The position numbers were made by a program, and so were the translations under genes. A stretch of 6,227 nt of DNA, taken from the NCBI GenBank assembly GCA_030604345.1, contig JAUVWB010000101.1, positions 1-6,227 on the forward strand, in the 5' to 3' direction. This DNA comes from Desulfofustis sp. GTDB lineage: Bacteria; Desulfobacterota; Desulfobulbia; Desulfobulbales; Desulfocapsaceae. The first letter of the stretch is position 1; each line of letters starts with the position of its first letter. Positions 1-4,942 of this stretch are shown here, one piece after another. Below the pieces are notes generated by a model. The model had not been told where the DNA came from, did no database searches, and saw only the letters and a list, made by a program, of their open reading frames with translations.

Positions 1-348
1 CGCGCCCGGGCCGACATCGCCCGGCAGCTCGATACCTTCGTCACGGGACTCTTCCGCGATTACCAGACCTCCACCGTGGCCGTCTATGGCAAGGCGCCGG
101 TGGAAGAACAGCACGTTGTAGATACGCTGAAGAATCTCACCCGCATCTCCGTGCACGGCGCCAAGGTGGTCGACCACTGGCGCGACCCGAAGACCAACAC
201 CATCTACTCCCTGGTACGTCTCGATCTCGACGGCATCAAAGCCACGGTTGGCGAGATGCGGGAAATGGATCAAACCCTGCGCGGTTACGTACGCAGCCAT
301 GCCGAGGCGGCCTTTGATCAGTTGGGCCGCGAAGAACAAAGGAGATAA
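1..348 (+). CDS. LPP20-type lipoprotein, C-terminal part (5' end cut by window edge)
   Basis: The reading frame is open from base 1 and stops with TAA at 346-348, giving 115 visible residues; the start, signal peptide and lipobox would lie to the left. The visible part begins with an Ala/Arg-rich helix (RARADIARQL), then a long charged helix, then a beta-type segment HWRDPKTNTIYSLVRLDLD at about residues 60-78. This helix plus 'W-x-(D/N)-P-x-(T/S)-x-x-Y-(S/A)-L' pattern is what I associate with the LPP20 lipoprotein family; the last gene of this operon shows the same pattern (WQNPRSGEYHALAVLD). The end is a charged, hydrophilic helix. No enzymatic motif is visible. The next gene starts 4 bases after the stop and its ribosome binding site lies inside this gene, so the two are surely co-transcribed and probably translationally coupled. 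The family has no settled biochemical role; members include flagellum-associated and surface lipoproteins. The family call is by recognition, not alignment. Confidence 0.72.
   Translation, partial: RARADIARQLDTFVTGLFRDYQTSTVAVYGKAPVEEQHVVDTLKNLTRISVHGAKVVDHWRDPKTNTIYSLVRLDLDGIKATVGEMREMDQTLRGYVRSHAEAAFDQLGREEQRR
338..344 (+). promoter_or_regulatory. Ribosome binding site of the lpoB-like gene, inside the upstream gene
   Basis: AAAGGAG lies 8 bases before the ATG at 353 and overlaps the last codons of the upstream LPP20-type gene. It fixes ATG 353 as the start and rules out the longer in-frame reading from 248, which would overlap the upstream gene by about 100 bases and would bury the signal peptide. 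Confidence 0.8.
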
Positions 349-352
349 CAAG

Positions 353-964
353 ATGATCAACACGCGATGGGTACGTTTTTCACTGCTGGCCGCTGTGGTT
401 CTGCTCTTCCTTTCGGCCTGCGGCGGCACCCGGGTCACCCGTATGGATGTCGATGAGGTACGCGACCTGTCCGGCCGCTGGAACGACACCGACAGCCGCA
501 TGGTCGCCGAATCGATGGTGCAGGACTGCCTGAACCACCCCTGGATCACCCAGTTCACCACCCGCACCGGCAAGCAGCCCGATGTCATCGTCGGCCAGAT
601 CCGCAATCGCTCCTCCGAGCACATCAGCACCGAAACCTTCACCAAGGATCTGGAGCGCTCGCTGATCAACTCCGGCCGCGCCAACTTCGTCGCTTCCGCC
701 GAAGAGCGTCTGGGCGTTCGCCAGGAGCGGATGGATCAGGATCTGCACGCTTCCCCCGAGTCGCGCAAGGCACCGGGGATGGAAGCCGGTGCCGATTACA
801 TGCTGACTGGCACCATCAACTCCATCATCGATCAGGAAGGGCGCGAAAAGGTCGTCTATTACCAGGTCAATCTCGAGTTGATCGACATGACCAATAACCG
901 CAAGGTGTGGATCGGCGACAAGAAGATCAAGAAATTCGTCGACCGTTCCCGTTTCAAGCTGTAA
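353..964 (+). CDS. lpoB: LpoB-like penicillin-binding protein activator lipoprotein
   Basis: The protein has 203 residues. Residues 1-22 are a lipoprotein signal peptide (basic start, hydrophobic core, lipobox LSAC with lipidated Cys23); Gly at +2 suggests outer-membrane retention. The mature part matches what I know of the LpoB-like family: DLSGRWNDTDS (38-48), a VIVGQIRNRSSEH strand region (78-90), a helix DLERSLINSG (99-108), GADYMLTGTI (146-155), and a C-terminal YQVNLELID...KVWIGDKKIKKF (170-195). In E. coli, LpoB reaches through the peptidoglycan to stimulate PBP1B. Here the stretch between Cys23 and the first family motif is only about 15 residues, with no Pro-rich disordered linker, so the same trans-envelope reach is not obvious. 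It sits directly after an LPP20-type gene and before a COG3014-type gene. The family call is firm; activity on a PBP is inferred from the name-giving homologue and the partner is unknown. Confidence 0.85.
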   Translation: MINTRWVRFSLLAAVVLLFLSACGGTRVTRMDVDEVRDLSGRWNDTDSRMVAESMVQDCLNHPWITQFTTRTGKQPDVIVGQIRNRSSEHISTETFTKDLERSLINSGRANFVASAEERLGVRQERMDQDLHASPESRKAPGMEAGADYMLTGTINSIIDQEGREKVVYYQVNLELIDMTNNRKVWIGDKKIKKFVDRSRFKL

Positions 965-974
965 ATATCCTCTG

Positions 975-1021
975 ATTGCTGTCGCTGCAGCTGACGTCAC
1001 GACATCTGCAGCGATGGTAAT
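975..1021 (+). promoter_or_regulatory. Intergenic hairpin covering candidate start codons of the COG3014 gene
   Basis: Bases 982-990 (TCGCTGCAG) and 1006-1014 (CTGCAGCGA) are a perfect 9-bp inverted repeat. In RNA the pairing extends outward to 975/1021, giving 16 consecutive pairs with three G-U wobbles (981-1015, 980-1016, 978-1018) and a 15-base loop (991-1005) that contains the palindrome TGACGTCA (992-999). The wobbles favour the plus-strand transcript. No T run follows, so it is not a normal intrinsic terminator. The right arm contains the ATG at 1014 and most of the ATG at 1020; the ATG at 1029 is just outside. A role in translation control, RNA processing or stability of the operon transcript is inference. 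Confidence 0.6.
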
Positions 1022-1028
1022 GGGCGCA

Positions 1029-2312
1029 ATGATTGCTCGGAAACTGAAAATAGTCCGTCTGCCCCTGGTCATCGTGCTGTCGTGCCTGCTGCTGGCCGGC
1101 TGTGCCGGCCATCGGCGCCTGATGGAGGATTCGTATCAGCATGCCCTGGTCGGCAACTACCAGGGAGCGCTCGCCGATCTGGAGCGCTCGTCCCTGGCGC
1201 GCAGCAAGAACAACCGCCTTCTCTTTCTGATGGAAAAGGGGGTGCTGCTGCACCTTGCCGGGGAATTCCGGCAAAGCAACGAGGTGCTCGAAGAGGCCGA
1301 TCGTCTTGCCGAAGAACTCTTCACCCGCAGCCTGTCAGCGGAGACGATGAGTTTTTTGAGCAGTGACACGATCATCCCTTACGCCGGCGAGGATTACGAA
1401 TCGGTCTATATCAACTACTACAAAGCCCGAAACTATCTGGCCTTGGGGGATCTGGCGGCGGCTCGTGTCGAGTCGCGCAAGGTCGATGAAAAGCTCAATT
1501 ACTTCACCGACAGTTATCAGGGGCGCAACGTCTACAAGGAGAGCGCCTTTCTGCGCCTCTTGACCGGGTTGATCTACGAGGCGGAAAACGACCCCAACAA
1601 CGCCTTTATCGCCTACCGCAACAGCCTTGAAGCCTATCGTGCCTATCAACAGAAGTACCAGATCGCCGTTCCCGTCCAGTTGTGGGGGCGATTGTTGGCC
1701 AGCGCCAGGGCCATCGGTTTTACCGACGAATACGAGCGCTTTCGCCAGGAGGCGCAGCGTGCCGGAGTGCATCCGGACGAGGCGGAGACGCTGGTGGCGG
1801 TGATCATCGATGTCGATTTTGTGCCGGTCAAGCGTGAGGAGTTTGCTCTCTTCCCCTCTCCTCAGGGGTTCCCCGTCAAGTTGGCCCTGCCGGTCTTCGA
1901 GGACCGGCCGCGCCGGCCGGGGAAGGTTCTTGTTTCTCTCAATGGCGCCGAGTGGAAAGCCGCCGAGCGCTTCGAGGACGTCGGGGCGATTGCCAGGCAA
2001 AGTCTGGAGGACAAGAAAGGGCGTGTTCTGGCGAAAATGATTGCCCGAGCGGTGAGCAAGCAGATGGCCGCCCGCCGTGCCGAAAAGGAACTGGGCCCTT
2101 TGGCCGGTCTGGTGGCGCAGGTGGCGGCGGTGGCTACCGAAAATGCCGATGTGCGCTCCTGGACGATGCTGCCGGCGCAGGTACAGGTGGTATTGCTCCC
2201 CGTTGATCCCGGGCGACATACGGTCGCCATTTCCCGCGGCAATCACCACGAAACCCACGAAATCGAAGTGCAGCAGGGGGGGGTGGGGTTCGTTCTCACC
2301 AGGTTGAAATAG
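1029..2312 (+). CDS. COG3014-type lipoprotein with helical (TPR-like) repeats
   Basis: The protein has 427 residues if started at ATG 1029; ATGs at 1014 and 1020 are in frame and would add 5 or 3 residues. I prefer 1029 because it gives a clean n-region (MIARKLK) before the hydrophobic core and because the other two lie in a hairpin stem. No strong Shine-Dalgarno precedes any of them. The lipobox is LAGC (Cys25), with Ala at +2, so an outer-membrane lipoprotein is likely. The first about 230 residues are alpha-helical with TPR-like pairs (YQHALVGNYQGALADLE; LLFLMEKGVLLHLAGEF; YYKARNYLALGDLAAARVE; LLTGLIYEAENDPNNAFIAY) and the segment PYAGEDYESVYINYY, which I recognise from COG3014 proteins. 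The C-terminal part is beta-rich and ends in a small domain with SWTMLPAQVQ and DPGRHTVAI. No catalytic motif is seen. Its biochemical role is unknown; a scaffold or interaction role beside LpoB is inferred from the repeats and the operon. Confidence 0.78.
   Translation: MIARKLKIVRLPLVIVLSCLLLAGCAGHRRLMEDSYQHALVGNYQGALADLERSSLARSKNNRLLFLMEKGVLLHLAGEFRQSNEVLEEADRLAEELFTRSLSAETMSFLSSDTIIPYAGEDYESVYINYYKARNYLALGDLAAARVESRKVDEKLNYFTDSYQGRNVYKESAFLRLLTGLIYEAENDPNNAFIAYRNSLEAYRAYQQKYQIAVPVQLWGRLLASARAIGFTDEYERFRQEAQRAGVHPDEAETLVAVIIDVDFVPVKREEFALFPSPQGFPVKLALPVFEDRPRRPGKVLVSLNGAEWKAAERFEDVGAIARQSLEDKKGRVLAKMIARAVSKQMAARRAEKELGPLAGLVAQVAAVATENADVRSWTMLPAQVQVVLLPVDPGRHTVAISRGNHHETHEIEVQQGGVGFVLTRLK
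2276..2288 (+). repeat. Homopolymeric G tract near the gene 3' end
   Basis: A run of eight G (2276-2283), one T, then four more G (2285-2288), inside the last 13 codons of the COG3014-type gene (encoding QQGGVGF). A one-base slip would only alter or shorten the extreme C-terminus. Confidence 0.9.
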
Positions 2313-2384
2313 CAGGGTGACTGTTGCGTGCCGCCTTTGCCGCTGTCGCCCAGCCAGTCTACAGGCCAATCGGTCCCTGCGCGA

Positions 2385-2389
2385 AAGGA
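2385..2389 (+). promoter_or_regulatory. Ribosome binding site deciding the start of the second LPP20 gene
   Basis: AAGGA sits 6 bases before ATG 2396. Immediately after this ATG comes a standard lipoprotein signal peptide, so 2396 is preferred over the upstream in-frame TTG at 2324, which would put 24 hydrophilic residues in front of the signal peptide. The 83 bases between the two genes hold no other feature that I can support. Confidence 0.75.
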
Positions 2390-2395
2390 TCTTTC

Positions 2396-3394
2396 ATGCG
2401 TACTCTGTTTGTTGTCGCGATGCTCATGCTGGTGGGCGGCTGTGCCGGAAAGGGCCCTCCCGACTGGACGGTCGGCAAGAGCACGGACTATCCGGCCGAG
2501 AGTTGGTTGCTGGGAGTCGGGGTGGATCGGGACAGAGGGCGGGCGGAAGATCGGGCAAGGGCAGAGATCGCCAAGGTCTTTCAGGTGGAAATCCAGGCTC
2601 TCGAGCGCAGTGAAGAATCGCACCGCCTGTCGCAGGTCGGCAGAATGCTGAGCAGTGAGTACGCGCAGGTTGTCACTGCCGAATTGATCACCAAGAGCAG
2701 CCGGGTTTTGGCCGGAACAGTGATTGCCGAAGTCTGGCAGAATCCTCGATCCGGCGAATATCACGCCCTGGCGGTCCTCGATCGCCTGCGGGTAGCTCTC
2801 GGATTGCGCGGCGAACTGCAGGGGCTGGACGAGCGAATGGGGGAGTTGGTGGCTCGGGCGGAACAAACCGCTTCGACCCCCCGTCGCCTCGGCCTCTATC
2901 TGCAGGCGCTGCGCCTGGTCGATCAACGGCAGGGTATCGCTGCCGATCTGCGCATAGTCGAGCCGTCCGGCTTCGTTGCCGATCCGCCGTATGCGGGGCA
3001 CGATATCGCCTCGCGGGTCGACCGTACCGCTGCAGCCGTCCGCATAGGTCTGTACCTGCGGGAAGGGACGCCGGCCGTTGTCCAGGGCGCGCTCGTTCGC
3101 GCCCTGGCTGATATCGGCATCTTGCAGACGCCTGTCGGTGAGCAGAACCTGCTGATCCGGGGGGAAGTTTCCGTCGACAATTACAGCACCGGCAGCGTCG
3201 TTCTGTGGAGCATGGCCTCGGCACAAATCGAACTCTTCGATAGTGAGGGGACGATGCTCGATTCGCTGCGCAGCAGCGTCCGCGAAGGATCGCAGGTGAG
3301 CGGCCGGGCGGAAGCTCTGGCCCGGGAAAAGCTCGGCGAAAAGCTTGCTGTGCAGTTGATCGAGCGACTGGGGTATCTGGCAGGGAAGAAATAA
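2396..3394 (+). CDS. LPP20-family lipoprotein with additional C-terminal domain
   Basis: The protein has 332 residues. Residues 1-15 are a short lipoprotein signal peptide; the lipobox is VGGC (Cys16) with Ala at +2. The mature protein starts with PPDW (21-24) and W-LLGVGVDRD (37-46), followed by the helix EDRARAEIAKVFQVEIQ (51-67), the pattern I know from LPP20 lipoproteins (Pro-x-Trp, GVG, Ala-rich helix). A WQNPRSGEYHALAVLD segment (about 118-133) parallels WRDPKTNTIYSLVRLD in the first gene of this operon, so the two are probably distant paralogues. The remaining half is an extra region: a helical stretch (RRLGLYLQALRLVDQRQG), then an alternating strand/helix domain ending in a long amphipathic helix (EALAREKLGEKLAVQLIERL). 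I do not recognise that domain; it recalls the multidomain layout of FlgT-like periplasmic proteins, but I see no diagnostic motif. It is the last gene of the operon, followed by a terminator-like hairpin. Function unknown. Confidence 0.75.
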   Translation: MRTLFVVAMLMLVGGCAGKGPPDWTVGKSTDYPAESWLLGVGVDRDRGRAEDRARAEIAKVFQVEIQALERSEESHRLSQVGRMLSSEYAQVVTAELITKSSRVLAGTVIAEVWQNPRSGEYHALAVLDRLRVALGLRGELQGLDERMGELVARAEQTASTPRRLGLYLQALRLVDQRQGIAADLRIVEPSGFVADPPYAGHDIASRVDRTAAAVRIGLYLREGTPAVVQGALVRALADIGILQTPVGEQNLLIRGEVSVDNYSTGSVVLWSMASAQIELFDSEGTMLDSLRSSVREGSQVSGRAEALAREKLGEKLAVQLIERLGYLAGKK

Positions 3395-3414
3395 AAGGCA
3401 CGATTGGAAACAAT

Positions 3415-3447
3415 AAAAAAGGGTGGCTCATCCAGGGGCCACCCTTT
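3415..3447 (+). terminator. Terminator-like hairpin after the lipoprotein operon
   Basis: AAAGGGTGGC (3418-3427) and GCCACCCTTT (3438-3447) form a perfect 10-bp stem with a 10-base loop, starting 23 bases after the stop of the last lipoprotein gene. On the plus strand only three T follow the GC part and they belong to the stem. On the minus strand the stem is followed by six T (3415-3420), so the site is stronger, or at least more canonical, in that direction. It most likely ends the lipoprotein transcript and shields it from antisense reading. Confidence 0.65.
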
Positions 3448-3587
3448 GAATGGCAGGTGTTTGAGCTTGGACCGGTCACGGCAAGAGTGATTGACCTCGC
3501 CAGGAAAGCTGTTAAATGAGCTCTAGGGGGTTGGAGGAACGCGATAAATATTAGAAAAATCAAATATAATACGGCGGACGCCATCAC

Positions 3588-3642
3588 CCCCTCCAAGAAA
3601 AGTCTCATGGTCGGGAGGCAGCTGAACACCATTGAGGAGGGG
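3588..3642 (+). promoter_or_regulatory. Leader fold that can sequester the cytochrome ribosome binding site
   Basis: CCCCTCC (3588-3594) is exactly complementary to GGAGGGG (3636-3642), which includes most of the AGGAGG Shine-Dalgarno (3635-3640) located 5 bases before ATG 3646. A second stem nests inside: CATGGT (3606-3611, extendable to T3605) pairs with ACCAT plus GA (3628-3635) with one bulged T at 3633. Together they would hide the ribosome binding site in a two-part hairpin with a 16-base apical loop (3612-3627). I see no match to a known riboswitch consensus. The pairing is read directly from the sequence; regulation by it is inference. Confidence 0.4.
3635..3640 (+). promoter_or_regulatory. 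Strong ribosome binding site of the cytochrome gene
   Basis: AGGAGG, a full Shine-Dalgarno match, 5 bases before ATG 3646. It decides this start over the in-frame ATG at 3607, which has no comparable site and would place 13 extra residues before an otherwise normal signal peptide. Confidence 0.85.
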
Positions 3643-3645
3643 ATT

Positions 3646-4782
3646 ATGCAGACGAAGTTGATGAGCGCGTTGTTTTTTGCCACATGTTTGACATGGATAT
3701 TGGCACCGATGGCCGATGCCAAAATCGCGGGGCCCTGTAATGATTGTCATGCGGGCAGCCCTGCTGAAGCCCCAGATGCATCCATGTGGAGTTCAGGATG
3801 CGTCACCTGTCACGCACTGGGGGGCGACGAGAGGATTGTGACCTTTCCCGGGGGGGACCGAATACCGCAAGTCTATCATACCGATGGTATGGGAGATCTG
3901 GCGGGAGGTAATTTCGCCTACATATCCGGCGCTAAGATTGGCGCAGGCTCAGACTTCAGCAGGAAAGGGCACGACGTCATTGATCTCTTTCCGGGAGGGG
4001 ACGATCTTTTGACTCTTCCGCCGGGCTTCATTCATATTGACCAGCCCGCTTACTTTCGGCACAGATTGACCTGCGCCGGAATAAACGGCTGCCATGGATT
4101 GCGAAATCAGCTGATGGATGGTCCCCATGGGGAACCCATCCCGCGCGTGGGGATTGACGCCATCAAAGGTGCTCATCATGCCAATGTAGATGGACGATTG
4201 ATTGTGGCGGACAAAGTGCACAACAGTTACCGCTTTCTGATGGGATTGCGAGGATTGGAGCATACCTATGCCCCTGACAGATGGCAGAACGTCAGCCCCG
4301 CTATCCACAACGAATATCTGGGCGCACAGCCCCTCCCCGGAGAAGAACATCATTGTTCCAGATGTCATTCCGGATCACCCAATCCAACCAAGGATTCCTA
4401 TATAACAACGCCCCGGCACAGCATGAGCGGCTTCTGCGAAACCTGTCACAGCGATTTTCACACAAGGCAGGATGTGAACCTGGCGTTCCTGCGGCACCCC
4501 TCCGATTTCGTAATCCCCGATAGCGGAGAGTATGCGAATTATGTTTTTTATGAGCTGACGGCACCTGTGGCCAGGCCCATCATCCCCGAGGAACCATCGG
4601 ATCTGGTAAACCCGGGCCGGGATATGGTCATGTGTCTCTCCTGTCACATGGCCCACGCCAGTCCCTATGACGGTTTGTTGCGCTTCGATTACAGAAGGAT
4701 GATTGCAGGCACCGATACGGCCGCAGGCATAGGCTGCTTCGCATGCCATAGTAATAAGGGGAAAAATTGGGAAAAATATTAA
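3646..4782 (+). CDS. Secreted multiheme c-type cytochrome (six CXXCH plus one CX5CH)
   Basis: The protein has 378 residues. Residues 1-25 are a Sec signal peptide (MQTK n-region, hydrophobic core, cleavage after ADA-25), so it is exported and matured by the cytochrome c system. Covalent heme sites CXXCH are at C31, C52, C237, C264, C330 and C364. A further Cys-x5-Cys-His (C143...C149-H150, CAGINGCH) is likely a seventh, non-standard site. About 16 other His residues are available as distal ligands, so bis-His low-potential hemes are plausible. The 87-residue gap between hemes 2 and 3 holds Gly/Pro-rich FPGGD repeats (67-71, 115-119). The segment NSYRFLMGLRGLEH recalls multiheme cytochromes of Geobacter/Desulfuromonas relatives. 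An electron-transfer role in the periplasm or outside the cell is inferred; redox partners are not encoded nearby. The gene stands alone, has its own promoter candidate and ends at a strong terminator. Its base composition is less GC-rich than its neighbours (for example about 50% at 3661-3720), which hints at a separate history. Confidence 0.88.
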   Translation: MQTKLMSALFFATCLTWILAPMADAKIAGPCNDCHAGSPAEAPDASMWSSGCVTCHALGGDERIVTFPGGDRIPQVYHTDGMGDLAGGNFAYISGAKIGAGSDFSRKGHDVIDLFPGGDDLLTLPPGFIHIDQPAYFRHRLTCAGINGCHGLRNQLMDGPHGEPIPRVGIDAIKGAHHANVDGRLIVADKVHNSYRFLMGLRGLEHTYAPDRWQNVSPAIHNEYLGAQPLPGEEHHCSRCHSGSPNPTKDSYITTPRHSMSGFCETCHSDFHTRQDVNLAFLRHPSDFVIPDSGEYANYVFYELTAPVARPIIPEEPSDLVNPGRDMVMCLSCHMAHASPYDGLLRFDYRRMIAGTDTAAGIGCFACHSNKGKNWEKY

Positions 4783-4863
4783 ATGACTCGGAATAGTCAG
4801 ATAAGCTGAATGCCAGAAGCTGAGTTTCCCGGCAACAGCTCGTCGGCGGCGGACCCCACAAGC

Positions 4864-4903
4864 AAAAGGGACGGAATGCAGTTGCTGCGTTCCGTCCCTT
4901 TTT
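4864..4903. terminator. Bidirectional intrinsic terminator between the cytochrome gene and typA
   Basis: AAAAGGGACGGAA (4864-4876) pairs perfectly with TTCCGTCCCTTTT (4890-4902); after one T-G position, GCAG (4878-4881) pairs with CTGC (4885-4888) around a TTG loop. Five T (4899-4903) follow on the plus strand and four T on the minus strand. It lies 81 bases after the cytochrome stop and 39 bases past the typA stop, as expected for a shared terminator of convergent genes. The rest of the 160-base gap (4783-4942) shows nothing else that I can support. Confidence 0.9.
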
Positions 4904-4942
4904 GTCTGCAGGGCAACCCGCTTGTCGGTCGATGAAGTCTTC

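Larger units (their letters stand above)
3448..3645 (+). promoter_or_regulatory. Cytochrome upstream region: candidate sigma70-type promoter and leader
   Basis: This gene-free stretch turns AT-rich at 3544-3571, unlike its surroundings, and contains a perfect -10 hexamer TATAAT at 3565-3570. The -35 is poor: with an 18-base spacer, GCGATA (3541-3546) matches TTGACA at three of six positions, so an activator may be needed. Transcription would begin near 3577, giving a leader of about 70 bases. Other items seen: the palindrome GACCGGTC (3472-3479) and a TTGGAGG/CCTCCAA inverted repeat (3531-3537 and 3590-3596) bracketing the -10 region, a possible but unproven operator. Confidence 0.42.

Noticed and set aside
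3451..3470. Sigma54 (-24/-12) promoter around TGGCAGGTGTTTGAGC
   Set aside because: The -24 half (TGGCA) fits, but the -12 half reads TGAGC instead of a TTGC core; the site would also be nearly 200 bases from the gene.
3448..3645. GEMM (cyclic dinucleotide) riboswitch, which is common before cytochrome genes in Geobacter relatives
   Set aside because: The conserved core elements that I would expect for this class are not found; only simple inverted repeats are present.
3685..3687. Cys14 of the cytochrome signal peptide as a lipobox cysteine
   Set aside because: The preceding residues FAT do not fit a lipobox and the hydrophobic core continues past it to an ADA cleavage site.
2243..3722. Long minus-strand open frames (for example 2243-3226 and 2688-3722), and a similar one at 1335-2369
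   Set aside because: They lie opposite well-supported lipoprotein genes, have no ribosome binding site or family motif, and are rich in Arg, Pro, Gly and Ser as expected for GC-rich shadow frames.
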